In this document: in pieces, positions 48,401-59,900 of the stretch
How the letters are laid out: every line of letters begins with the position of its first letter
Numbering within the stretch: the stretch's first letter is position 1
Assembly: GCA_032358165.1 (NCBI GenBank)
Contig: JAALGY010000012.1
Span: forward strand, 1,798,001 to 1,862,000
DNA: 64,000 bases
Source of the DNA: Diplosphaera chodatii
Taxonomy: Eukaryota > Chlorophyta > Trebouxiophyceae > Prasiolales > Stichococcaceae
Direction of reading: 5' to 3'
Program-made: the position numbers and the translations under genes
The notes under the pieces: model-generated
Databases searched by the model: none
Seen by the model: only the letters and a program-made list of their open reading frames with translations
Told to the model about the DNA's origin: nothing

Positions 48401-51400
48401 CCCGTCAAGGCACATGGTCGACCGACTTGGCAGTGCGTCAGTGGCTCACCGGACTGGGCTGCGCAGTCTTGCGGGCCAGCAGAGGCTTCAGACCGCGCTT
48501 GGGCGTGGCCGCAGCTGATGGCGCCGCCGATGCACGGGGAGTCTTACCCTGAATCGTACAGCTTCCCAACTTCAGCAGCGAGCGCATGCGTTTACCCAGC
48601 GGGATGGCCTGAGTACGAGGAGTGATGCACGCTGCGTCGTCAAATTACATCAGGCGCTAACGACACAGGCTCACTGGCGACTTGGGCGGCGTGGCAATGT
48701 GCGAGTGGTGGCTGTGGCTGACACGCGAGAGCAGCTGCGCTGCATCCTCATTGCCTTCCTCCACGCGCGACACCATCTTCCGGAGCTTGCGCTCCACAAC
48801 CTGTTTGGCAGAGGAGATGAGGGCTCATCTGCACCTGTGGCATTGATGTGCATGTGCAATCACGTCACATTTGCAAGCATGTATGCTGCATGCCATCGAA
48901 TGCACCCAGTGCAGCACAGGCACGGCAGCAGCAGAGCAAACAACCCCACCTCTGGGAGTTCGCCGGGCGCTGTCTGCGCATGCTGCAGGCCAGTCGCGCG
49001 CTGCAGGCCGCCAGCACTGCTGCGGCCGTCCCCGCTGGTGCGCCGCAGGAAGCCCGGCCGCAGCTGCATATCAAAAGCGTACACGCCTGCACAGCTGCTG
49101 TTGCGGATGCCCCGATGCCAGCACAGCACCCTTCGTTGACACAGTGCCCAACGACGACACAGCTCCCACGGAACCCGCAAACAGCTGCAACATGCCAACG
49201 GCAGCTGCATGTGACTAGCAGATCATGAAACCCGCACACAACATCACGTGGGTTTCACGTACTGCGCGGGCGACGGCACCGACGGCGACGTTGTGCTTGG
49301 ACACCTCCCGCTCGAACTTCAGGGACTCCAGCTGCTGCGGGTCCAGGCTGCCCAAGCCGTGCAGAGTGTCGGTCAGCGCGCCGCTGCGCGCCCTGCGGTC
49401 AGAGGGGCCGGCACGCTGTCTGGCTCAAGGTGCGCATGCTGCATGCTGCAGGTGCAGAGACTGCGGCTTGCATGGGAGGTCAAAAATCGGATGTCATTGA
49501 CAAGGGAACAGAAAGCGGTGCTCCCGTCGGGCTCACTCACTTGTCCAGGACCACATCGTCCACGCGGTCCTCCTGCCTCGGCTGCGACAGCGCCGCCAGA
49601 AGGGCCTCCTGCAATGTTGGCACATCAGCAGGGTGTTGCTGCCAGCCACAGCCCTACTGGTGGTGATGTATGACGCCCGGCCCAGCTGGCACCGATACAT
49701 GGGGAGCAACTCACCTTCTCCAAGGCAATCTTCATCTTGGCAAAGTGCGCCTCCTTCATGAAGTGGCTGGACACAGCGCGGGCAATGATGGTCTTCAGCA
49801 CCATCGCAAACCAGAACAGCGTCGCGCAGCCCAGCAGCTGTGCAATACAGCATAGAAGACATGTCAGCTAACATGATCATGTCAGCAGACTTGGGTAAGA
49901 GCACAGTAAGAGCTTGCCCATCGGCAGTAGGCACCACCATCAGCCAGGATACGCCCGCACCCGCAGGACTGTGTAGTAGACCGTGCGCACACCCGCGGCA
50001 CGGTCCGACACGGGGCCAAACAGCGCCGCGAAGACGGGTATCCACAGTGCCATGCGCAGCATGCGTCCAAGGTTTTTCTGCATGTGTGCACACACTGGCG
50101 CTGTAATCGTCTGTTGCAGGTTGTTGCAATTAACAACTTTCAATGCTGTATCATACCGCAGTAGGTCTAGTGCCATACTATAGACAAGTTCTCGTTTTCT
50201 GGTCCAACATGCGCCAGTGTGCAAGGCACCTTGCCACACGGTCCATGCATCAAGGTGGATGGAGCGCACCCGAACGGACACCATGAAGTACAGCAGCTTG
50301 GCATTGGCGAAAAGCCTGGCCTCCACGACGACCACCAGCATGTGCACGATGAAGCGCGACACCCAGTAGATGGGCACGAAGCAGGCCAGGAAGAAGCACC
50401 AGCGCCACGCATCAAAGTACAGCGCATACTGCAGGCCACAGCAGCGCAGCTCGCACATCGTGCCATTGTCCACCCAGACCAGATGATGGACTCGGAATAT
50501 GCCAATCAACATGCCGGGTGCAAGTGCACACTGTACACACACGATATCAGGCTCTCTCCACTCTGCTGAATCTGTACCAACATCAAGCATGGAAAGAAAC
50601 CAGCGGTCATCGCACCCGGCCACGATAGAAGACGACGAGCACGATGCCGGCCACCAGCAGGCAGGCGCTGACCAGGATGGGCGCCCAGATGCACATGTGG
50701 CGCACCCAGGCGGCATGCCACCACCTGGTGCCCGCAAGCTCTGCCTCTGTGTCCTTCAAGTCGTCCTCCTGTGGACGCATCGCAAGACTAATGGATGGAG
50801 GTTTCTGGAGGACACATCTTGGGCGGTTTTCTGCCACGCGTCAGATGCCAACCCAGTGGCCAGATAGAGCCACCCCTCTCGAAATGTGGCAGCCACAACC
50901 CCATAGGTGTGAGCAGTGTGGGACACCAAGCCCTGCAATTCTCACCTCCAGGATATCGGACTCAGCGTCATCAGCTGCACCACCTCGGCGCCCGGTGGCG
51001 ATTTTCGTGAGCGTCTTCTTCAATCTGGAGCCGCTGGTGTGGCTGTCTGGCACAGAGCTGACGCTCTGGCGGCGTGAACCGTGCAGGTCTGCCTGTGACA
51101 GGCACACCAGATCCAGCTATTTGAGGCTGGCTACGCTGCAAGAGACTCCATTGGTGAGCAAGCGTGGTTGGCTGCGGCCGATCAAGTGGACCATCTTCTG
51201 CCTCGTATTCAACCTCAATGCAGCATGCTTGCAGCACACCTGCGCCACCATGAGGTCGCCGGCGACCGTGTTCTCGATGACCTGCGGCGTGTGTTGGTGG
51301 TGTTCAGCGTCGCTGCCTGGGGCTCCGCCCACAGAGCGCACCGCCGCATGCAGCATGACCTTGGGCAACCCTGCCGGCGGCTCAGCATTGTTCCTTGCCT

Positions 51401-53330
51401 GTGGGCAACCATGAAATGTCACTGATCACAAGCACAGGGTAGCATCAAGGGGATGCGCTGGGCACCCACCTCCCTTGGCACACACCTGCTCAAGCCTGCA
51501 GCCTTGGCTGTGCACTTCCTCCAGACCTGCCCAGTACTGCTAGGCAGCCACACATCTGCTGGCGTGATCCCAGCGCCTGACTGCATGCTGAGGCGCACCG
51601 CTTGAGCACCGCTGGCGGCGTCTGCGGCTGCGAGGGTCGCCTGCCTCAGCAGCGAGCCTGCCTTTCTGTGCTGTCCCGCAGCCTCAGCCGCCGCTTCCCT
51701 CAGCTCCTATGATGTTGACATGGCGGTTGTGCAGGCTGGGATCATGTCCTGTCTTACTGATACACTTCCTGACATCAACCGAAAGAGCAGCAGTGAACCC
51801 ATGTATGGAAGGCACGCACCTCGGGGACCTGGTTGGCGGAGCTTGCACTCAACAGGGACTGCCCTCGCAGCAGCCGCCCCTGCAGCTCGTCCGCCTGGGC
51901 CGCCTCCACTGCGGAGGGTGCCGGCCCGCTTCGGCGCAGGGCTGCATGCGGACAACACATGGTCGCCCCAATGTACTGAACATCATGCTGGCAGCTGTGT
52001 AGCTATCAGCAAATCGGCATGCTACACTGTTCACCCTACAGTGCGCCCCAACAGCCACCGGTCTATCCGTGTCCTGAGCCCCGTACAGCAACGAAACCTG
52101 TTCCCTGCACTGCCCTTGCTCACCTGTCCTGTGCTCTACTCACGACCTAAGGTGCACCTGACGTGGTGCTGGAGGGGCCAGCAGATGAGGCCGGCGGGCT
52201 GGAGTGGGCATGCGCGCTGCTGGGGCCACCAAAGCCGGGGAAGGGCGTGCCGCTGGAGGCGGGCCGCCCCACGGATGCCGTGCGTCGATGGTAGCGAGGC
52301 GGCTTTCCAGGCTGTGTATGCAGCATCACATATGGTCATCACCGTGCCCGTGATGATACACTATCGCCGAGGACGCTTGGATGTCTTAATGCCCACAGCT
52401 ACAGCAGCTCAAGCGACCAGGCGAATGCTTTAGTACATCTAGGTGGTGTCTTGCCTGTAGGCCAACAGGCTGAGGCTGGGCGTCAGCTGCTTCTGCCTCC
52501 TCTGCTGCTGCGCGCAGCGATGCAGCTGGCACACTGGTCGTGCGGTGCGGCGCACTGCTGGGGCCCTGCCTGCTGCACAACACGGTCATTGCAAGTTCAT
52601 GATGATGACGGTTGACAGGTCTGTGCACAGCTGCAGTCTGCCATTTCATTCTGGACTGGCTCCCCTCCATTTTGGGCGTGTGAAGGGTGTCTCCACCTGA
52701 AGGGCGGTAGCGCCTCCTCATGAGCCGGCCGCAGCGTCCCGGGCGCATGCCCGAACTGCGGCGCGGCTCGGCCACCGTGTGTTGGCGTCGGGGCCTCTGA
52801 CGTCGCCGGCGAATCCGTCAGGCCATAGGACCCAGTGTAGGAGGCGGGCGGTGAGGATCCGGCAGCGCTGCTGGCATCATGGCCCGAAATGCGATGCTCG
52901 GGCTGCAGTCCATCCACTGCTGCTGCCGATGCTGTGCGCGGTTGCGGGACGGCCTGCCATGGAACAGTTGCCAGGCTTCCGCCTGGGTTATGCGGCGGAT
53001 GCGGTATGCTCCGCTGTGGGTGTGCACGGCTGCCATGTGCGTCGTCGTCGTGGTCGCTATTTCCAGAGCGGCGCGGCCGCCGTTCGATGTCGACTGCATC
53101 ATCTGTGGCCATGTCCCACTCTTCTCCTCTCCGCAATGCACTCACAATACTGGCATGAGTCATGAAGCCGCCGGGTGGCGTGTGACTGTCACGCAATACG
53201 TTTGCATCCCCGCACCTCTGGACATGTCGAGCTGTGATGTGAACGACACCCGGCGCTCTGGCTTCGCCCACTCGTCATCATTTGCGAATGCTGCGGCAAG
53301 CGAGCCAGCGGGCGGCCCCGCAGATGTCAT
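45420..53330 (-). CDS. MscS-like mechanosensitive channel (plant MSL10 type) with EF-hand
   Basis: Tension-gated ion channel, probably at the plasma membrane or an internal membrane. ATG 53330 (TSAGPPAGSLAAAFANDDEW) begins a long hydrophilic N-terminus of several exons. Helices follow: ADTRWWHAAW-type lead-in then MCIWAPILVSACLLVAGIVL, WRWCFFLACFVPIYWVSRFI, LRMALWIPVFAALFGPV, LLGCATLFWFAMVLKTIIAR. A cytosolic loop carries EREVSKHNVAVGAVARAV and lysine-rich KGGKAAKPAKSEKAKDKDD, then AEARRLAFYLFWNIKPYFD, YIIKEDLEHFLSAKKAAKAF and DMLDVDHDGKVP, an EF-hand-like loop. TRDAVIQVYEERSNLAATLK, DTKTVIGRLELLIGFSV and the pore-lining VSSVLLGLSFIFGNSIRNVF, ESVVFLFVVHPFDVGD are diagnostic of plant MSL proteins. 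The C-terminal beta domain includes MYLDIDTPGTVFEALNERIA and VQLGVFFEFSHN. Stop at 45420 after AARPFSYY. Some N-terminal exons are weakly supported. Confidence 0.87.
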
Positions 53331-54070
53331 GTAGCTGCTGCAAGCCCAGCAGCAGCCTGACGATCCACAATGTTGCGCCGAGTAGATATGCAATATGTCT
53401 CAGATCAGATCGGCTGCAGCCCCTGTGTATTTCTGTGATCCATCATCATATCGTCAGATTTGTACCACCGAGGCAGCAAATTGTTTGATCTGCACCCTAC
53501 TGGCTGGCGGCATGTCCAGCATATGAAGCGCTCACAAACACATTGCACCATCGATACTGTTTGTCGTGTGATGCACAAATAATTCATGATGCATGTCTGT
53601 GCCCCAACCATGCATCTTCCCCTTTTCAGCTTCAAATCAGCTTCGGTCGAGCTTGATCAATGGGCGGGCATTTGCCTTGGTGACCATAACGTTGACATGA
53701 CAAACAGGTGAGCAGCGCGCCAGACGACGTCTATGGTGAAGCTCTTACACGTCATGATGCTACTTGTAGGTGCAAGGTGCAAGTGAACAATAGCTTGGAC
53801 ATGGCTTGCGACGGCGAGGAGAGCCGATTGTGCAAGGGCGGGGGCGTGTGTTACACCTTGTGAACACCTCGTCAAAATCATCTGCCACAGCAACGATGTT
53901 GCATCAAAGCAAACCCGCGTACCAATTCGTGGACGGTCAATCAACCCGCGAAGAATACAGTCAACTCGCAGCTACATCAAGGATCAAGGTCCCTACGCCC
54001 TGCTGCAATGCCCTCAAAATCGTCGTGCTGGCTCAGCCCAGGCTGATGCCTCAGCTCAGGAGCCAGGGGC
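53331..54070. other. Region between the channel start and the LHCII stop
   Basis: Upstream of the channel gene and downstream of the LHCII gene, both on the minus strand. No gene seen. Minus-strand TGTAA motifs occur near 53747 and 53850, roughly 220-320 bases after the LHCII stop; either could serve as the green-algal polyadenylation signal, but this is weak. Confidence 0.45.
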
Positions 54071-55081
54071 TCAGTTCGATGGCGTGAACTTGGTGGCGTA
54101 CTGGAAGGCGTTGATGCTGCCGGGGTCGGCCAGGTGGTCGTTCAGGTTCTCCAGGGGGCCCTTGCCGGTGACGATGGCCTGCACGAAGAAGCCGAACATT
54201 GCGAACATGGCCAGCCGGCCGTTCTTCAGCTCCTTCACCTTCAGCTCGGCGAAGGTCTCCGGGTCCTCGGCCAGGCCCAGGGGGTCGAAGGCGCCGCCCG
54301 GGTACACGCGGTCCAGGCCGTCGCCCAGCGGGCCGCCGTTCACACGGTAGCCCTCAATCGCGCCCATCAGCACCACCTGGACGCCCAGGGTGGCCAGGAT
54401 GGACTGCGCGTGCACCAGGCTGGGCTTGCCCAGGTAGTTCAGGCCGTCCGCGTTGAAGATCTGGGCGCCCGCCTTGAACCAGTTGCTCTCCTGGAAGGTC
54501 GCCTGGCCGCCCTTCTCCAGCAGCTCGGGGGTGAGGCAGCCCAGGGCGCCCAGCATGGCCCACCGCGCGTGCAGCACCTCCAGCTCCCGGTTGCGCTCGA
54601 AGCGCTTGGGGTCGGCCGACAGGCCCGCCGTGTCCCAGCCATAGTCGCCCGGGAACTCGCCGTTCAGGTACGCCGGCGTGAAGTTGTCCGACAGGGGACC
54701 GAACACCTTCTTCCGGTCGGGGCCGTACCACGAGTTGAGCTTGTCCTTGGGCGTGTCACTCCACCAGCCTGCGCGCTCACGCACTGTCTTGCGGGCGCCG
54801 GACGCCACCTGCCGGGGCTTGGGCGCTTGCTTCTTCGCCTGCTGTGCAACCTTCTTCGCCTGCTGTGGCAGGCTCTTCGCCGCCTTCTGTGGCGCGTTCT
54901 TCGCCTTCTGTGGCAGCTGGCGCACAGTCTGCTGGGCAGTCTTCGACACCTTCTTCGCGGCGCCCTTCGCCTCCTTGGCTCCGCGCTTGAACAGCGCAAA
55001 TGTGGTGCTGCCGTTCTGCACCGGCTTGGCAGCCAGCTGCTTGCCGGCGAAGGCCTTCTTCTGCAGCATGGACGCCTGCAT
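54071..55081 (-). CDS. LHCII-type chlorophyll a/b-binding protein with lysine-rich N-terminal insertion
   Basis: Light-harvesting antenna of photosystem II in the thylakoid. Single uninterrupted exon, 336 codons from ATG 55081, against about 250 for typical LHCII. Residues 1-30 look like a transit peptide. Residues about 33-102 form an unusual A/K/Q/P-rich block ([20 protein letters not shown] and similar) with some 20 basic and only one or two acidic residues. The mature antenna then follows normally: WYGPDR at 118-123 (trimerisation motif), [40 protein letters not shown] (helix B chlorophyll ligands), [41 protein letters not shown] and [17 protein letters not shown] (helix A), [20 protein letters not shown]. 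All three helices and the pigment-ligating E/R pairs are intact. High GC and strong codon bias suggest high expression. A long antisense frame across the gene is a shadow. Confidence 0.95.
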   Translation of the reverse strand: MQASMLQKKAFAGKQLAAKPVQNGSTTFALFKRGAKEAKGAAKKVSKTAQQTVRQLPQKAKNAPQKAAKSLPQQAKKVAQQAKKQAPKPRQVASGARKTVRERAGWWSDTPKDKLNSWYGPDRKKVFGPLSDNFTPAYLNGEFPGDYGWDTAGLSADPKRFERNRELEVLHARWAMLGALGCLTPELLEKGGQATFQESNWFKAGAQIFNADGLNYLGKPSLVHAQSILATLGVQVVLMGAIEGYRVNGGPLGDGLDRVYPGGAFDPLGLAEDPETFAELKVKELKNGRLAMFAMFGFFVQAIVTGKGPLENLNDHLADPGSINAFQYATKFTPSN

Positions 55082-56110
55082 CTTGGCAAGGTATAAGTAT
55101 TACCTTGGAGCGCGCGCGAGAGTGGCGAGTGGAGCAGCTTGGGACGGCCCGTCGCCGGTCATGCTTTGGGATATCATCAGATTTCCAAGTGAGATTCTCG
55201 GCATATCCGGCACTCTGGAGTCTGGGCGTTTGGTCCGCGGGACCCGTGGCTTGCAGCCTAGGCCACAACCACCTGCAAGTGGCACAATCCGTGCTGAATC
55301 ATTGCCTGGCGCCGTGCCTTGCAAGTAGCATTAACAAGGTGAACGTCCCATTGCAGAGGTTCATGCGGCGCAAGGCAGGCAGTGCACCCTTGCCTTGACG
55401 ACGCTGTGCACACTATCAAGCTGCTTCACGGCTCTTATTAGCATCTGGCCACAGAATCTCTGCTTCGAGTGCCACTAAGCACCTGCGTATCTGACAGTGC
55501 TGTGATTGCCGCTGCGCCATGGCTGTAGTGCGCTTCCAGACTGTGCAAAGGCCGGCTTGCAACAGCGCGCGCAATACATTACATCCAGTGCGGCAGGTGC
55601 TCCAAATCGCACGCACGCACAGCCTGGTACATCTGTAGAGACATGGTGAAGTTGCAGCAGATCCGAGATGCAGACACGCACTCGTCGAGCTACATGTATA
55701 TTTGATGCGAATGCCACCTGGAAAGGCCTCATCACAGCAACCCTGCAGGTGGCTTCTCCGCAGCGTTGGCACGCGAGGCCTGCGACGGGCTCAAACGGAC
55801 AGGCACACATGCCCGCGCACAGGTGCTGGCGGCAGGGCATGCTCACCCACCAGCACCTGAGATCATGCTGCAGGCTCGGGTGTCTCATGGTTGTGATGAC
55901 TGTATTGTGCATGTTGCCTGAGTCGTATGTTGATCATGTGTGCAGATTGCCTATGTCGTATTTTGAGCATGCACGGCGTGCCACCATGCAACCAAGGGCT
56001 CTCAATGACGGCGAGCCTAAGGTGCACACAGCACGCGCACTGGAAAACACCGTTCTATAAATACATCGAAAGGGATCTCCGTACTATGCGGCATGGCGGT
56101 GTGATCCTGC
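55082..56110. other. LHCII upstream region and intergenic DNA
   Basis: About 1 kb with no recognised gene. TATAAGTATTA-like sequence at about 55091-55100 lies within 20 bases upstream of the LHCII ATG (minus strand), probably too close to be a TATA box. The left part must hold the LHCII promoter. Confidence 0.45.
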
Positions 56111-56343
56111 ATGCAGGCGAAGAATGCTCTGTCAACCCCAGCGCTGACGCTTGCTCTGTTCCTGGTCATCTGCGGCTTCCTGCTTGTCGCTCAACTTGCA
56201 GGTACACATGCTGTGCACCATTCTGTGTCTTGTCTTGCTGAGCATACAGCAGCTGCTGCACAGCCGCTGCATGCTCGAGCCTAGCTGATGGCAATGGTTT
56301 GGGGCTTGCAGGCAGCGTGTTCAAAGCCAATTTCATGGAGTGA
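56111..56343 (+). CDS. Putative 40-residue single-pass membrane peptide, two exons
   Basis: Exon 56111-56201 and exon 56312-56343 join in phase through a canonical intron (GCAG|gtacac ... ttgcag|GCAGC). They encode MQAKNALSTPALTLALFLVI, then CGFLLVAQLAGSVFKANFME and a stop at 56341-56343. A positively charged N-terminus, one hydrophobic helix of about 20 residues and a short tail resemble small subunits of photosynthetic, mitochondrial or ER complexes, but I cannot place it in a family. An intron inside such a tiny frame that preserves phase and adds a natural C-terminus is the main support. It is missed by ORF finding because of the intron and its size. Confidence 0.4.
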
Positions 56344-56949
56344 ACTGCATCACCAACCCCACTGCTGCAGAGATGATCGCCAGCTATAGAGTACCTCAAC
56401 AAGCAGGTGCGGAGGTTAGGTGCTGCATGAGGTGCCCATGTGTCAGCAGCTGCGAACGCACATTCCTGCAATGTGGGATCATTGCTTGCAGGGACGGTCC
56501 ATTGCATGGTGACCATCGATGTGAACGGCCGCAGTCACTCTGTTTCCACTGATTCCACTGTGTGTGGAGAAAGGCTGGTGCCATGCAAAAATGCTGTGAG
56601 CTCGAGTGCTTTTGAGGGCGGAGATATTAGGAGATGCCTGTTGTCTTGGCATGTCGTACCTTGCAAGCGCCTTGTAGTCACTCAACCACACATAAAGCAG
56701 GGATTGATAGCATCGATGCCGCAAACAGCACTCTCGGCAGGGGGTTCAGTGGCGTCTAGCTGATCTCTAGCTCCCTAGCTGATCCTGCATCTACCAGACG
56801 GAAAACCAAAGCGGCGACCAGACTACTGTGCACCTGACGACTGCAAACAAACATGAATATCATGTCTGGAATATGTGTCTGTGCTACCTGTCCCCGTTCA
56901 CTATGTTTAGGTTTAAAATACTTCGATCTGTTTATTCCTCAAAGCCCAC
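56344..56949. other. Intergenic region, no gene seen
   Basis: 600 bases between the possible small membrane gene (+) and the 3' end of the glycoprotein gene (-). No recognised coding frame. Confidence 0.5.
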
Positions 56950-59900
56950 TTATGGCGCGGGCGGCGGCTCCCGTGCCGCTATGAGCGACTCCGGTAGCAG
57001 TTCTGGCGTCTGCAGGAGGTCTGTGGCGTTGCTGAAACCGGCGGCAAAGGCCTTGCTGGGCACCTCCGCCATCCGCAGTGCTGTTGCGGAAGAGTCCTCT
57101 GGTGGCGGGCTTCCTGGACCAGCTGCCGCCATCCGCGACGCCTCTGCTGAATAGTCAGGCGGTGGTTGTGGCGCCTCGTCTGGCGGGGGCTGGTCAGGCA
57201 CATAAGGGGGCAGCTGCTCCACTAGAGCATCAGGAGGCGAGCTCTGCTCTGCTGCAGGCGGCAGCTCGTCAGGCGGAGGTACTGAAGACTCTGCTGCCTG
57301 CGGCGGCAGTGGCAGCTCATCTGGTGGAGGCGAGTCTGCCTGACTCCCACCTGACGCCTGTGGAGGCTCATCTGTGACAAGTGCTGGCATCCCAGTTGCA
57401 TCGGGAGGTGGCTGCAGCGGCGGTGGTGCCTGCAGCTCATCTGCATCAGCAGGTGGCGGCGATGTTTTTATGATCTCCGCTGATGGGGCCGGCAGCTGCT
57501 GCTCTGCATCACCTGCAGGCAGCAATTCGTCATCGCCGCCGACCGACACAGGCTGCAGCTGGTCCGGTGGTGGCGGCGGCAGGCCAGCCGTAGTCGAAGG
57601 CGAACTGTCTTTGCCTGATGTAGCAGACCGGAATTCGTCTGGCGGTGGACTGGGCGGCACATCTGGCGGTGGGCTGGGAGGCGCCTGAGGTGGTGGAGTC
57701 TGAGGTGGAGGGCTGGGGGGCAGCTGCGGCGGCGGCGACAATGGCGGCAGCGGAGGAGATGGCGGTGGCGGAGGGGAGCGTGGAGGCCTGCAAGTTCAAT
57801 GCTTGAATGCTGACAGCTGGAACGCCACATTCCCAGTGTGTTACTACAACAAGGCAGCCAGATGCAAGCTACCTCTGGTGGTGTTTTCATCTCTGCGACC
57901 GTATGGCGCAGCTTCACACTTGTCCAAGGTCAGCACACCTGGGCGGGGGCTTTGGTGGCGGGGGGTTGGGCGGGTTGGGCGGCGGTGGCTTTGGCGGCGG
58001 TGGGGGCCTGAAGAATAAACAGGTCAACCTCAGGTCGTACCCCAGTCAATTCTATTCATGCCCGATAGCAGGACGCAACCCCACACCTGTCTACAGGGTG
58101 TGAGGCGCACTGGTGAGCAGGCAACGCCTGACTTCAGGACGTTGCTCCTGAAGTGACGAGCAAACATCGAGGCAAGCTCACCTGGGTGGTGGGGGCGGCC
58201 GTGGGGGTGGCTTTGGCGGTGGAGGGTTCGGCGGATTTGGTGGTGGCCTTGGCGGTGGAGGATCTGGCGGAGGTGGCCTGGCAGAGGATCAGCAAGCTTC
58301 AGCACAGATCAGATTGAACAGAGGATCAATCACAAAAAGCACTTGTATGCAATTGGAAGAACCTGCACAACTTGTCCAAGTTACACTCAAGTGATGGCAG
58401 CCGCCACCTGGGTGGAGGTGGTGGCCTTGGTGGCGGCGGTGGCTTTGGCGGCGGTGTTGGTGGGGGTGGGTTTGGCGGTCTTGGCGGCGGTGGCCTGTTT
58501 GTGTCGACACAATGCTGGTCAGATGGCAAGGCGCAAGTACATTGCTGCATACATTGCAGTCTGATGCGTACTGTCTGCGGTGTGAAGCAGCACTAGCATC
58601 GCAAGCTCTTCACAAATGGTGTGCACCTTGGAGGGGGCGGCGGCCGTGGTGGTGGTGGCGGCCGCGGTGGGGGAGGTGAGGGTGGCGATGGCGGGGGCGG
58701 CGGGGGAGGGGAAGGCGGCGGCGGCGGGATTGGTGGCGGCGGCGGGTCTGGGGGTGGGGCAGGCGGGGGCGGCGGTGACGGCGGCGGCTGCGGCGGAGGG
58801 GGCGGCGGTGGTGAGGGGGGCGGTCTTGGAGGTGGCGGGCTCCTTGGGGGCCTGTCAAGTCGAACGCACGAGATGACCATCCTAGATCTCTCAGCTGTTA
58901 TGTCATATGCATTCACCGGCATCCTGACTCTGCAGCACCGCGATTGCTTGCACGTTATAGCGAGTCCAGCAGGCGAGGATACGCCTTTGCGTGATGCAGA
59001 AAGCTTGCATAGTAGGAACCTCAAATGCGCCCACCTTGGCGGTGGCTTTGGCGGGGGCGGGTTTGGTGGGTTTGGCGGCGGAGGCGATGGGGGACGTGGC
59101 GGCCTGCAAAGCACAGCATGGCAGAATGCCTACACAGTGGCATGATCCATCTGAACTGCCGCTGAGACCCTCATCCCCGCACCAAGCACATCAGCAGCTG
59201 CAAAGGACAATGGGCAGAGGAGTGGATACTGTGCCGTGCACAGTCCTGCTCTGATCAGCAACATACCTGGGTGGCGGCGGCGATCGCGGTGGTGGCGGAG
59301 GCCTATGCAGGACAAGGCAGTGCCCATCAGAATGAGATCTTGTGCAATCAACGGACCGAGGGTTGCTCTGCCATACTAGTCAAAGCAATGGCCTGCACTC
59401 TGAGCCACATCGCAATGCCAAGGCACCTTGGGGGTGGCTTGGGCGGTGGGGGGTTTGGTGGGTTTGGAGGCGGTGGCCTGTGTGCACACAACACACAGCT
59501 TTAAAGCATGGGCACCCTGGTAAATTACAACACGATGTGCAGACCTATAATAATATCACAGTTTCAAGCCTACCAAAGGTCGAGCTGATCAGCAGCTACC
59601 TCACACAAGGGCTGGGCATAGACATACCGGGGTGGTGGAGGCGGCCTTGGAGGCGGGGGTGGTTTTGGGGGCGGCTTAGGTGGCGGCGGGTTTGGTGGAT
59701 TAGGCGGTGGCTTGGGCGGAGGGGGTGAAGGTGGCGGGAGGGGCGGCGACGGAGGGCGGGGCGGGGGCCTGTTTAGCAAGACACCCAGCACAACATCATT
59801 ATCAGCCAGCATGTAGGGTCCATATGCCAGCAGATCGCATGGTGCTGCTGCCAGCGGCTGTCGTGTTGCAGATGAAACTGGAGCAGCAAGAGGGTGAAAG

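Noticed and set aside
53747..53855. TGTAA as a general polyadenylation signal for these genes
   Set aside because: Seen downstream of LHCII only. I did not find it soon after the stops of the polymerase, SBP, D27 or ACLB genes, so it is not annotated as a rule.
54134..55096. 320-residue open frame on the plus strand across the LHCII gene
   Set aside because: It is the antisense shadow of a high-GC, codon-biased exon. The product is Leu/Arg/Gly-rich with no motif, while the minus strand encodes a complete LHCII.
58621..59145. Glycine-rich 'GGGGGG' protein on the plus strand
   Set aside because: It is the exact antisense reading of the poly-proline exons on the minus strand; the minus-strand splice phases are perfect and the plus-strand frame has none.
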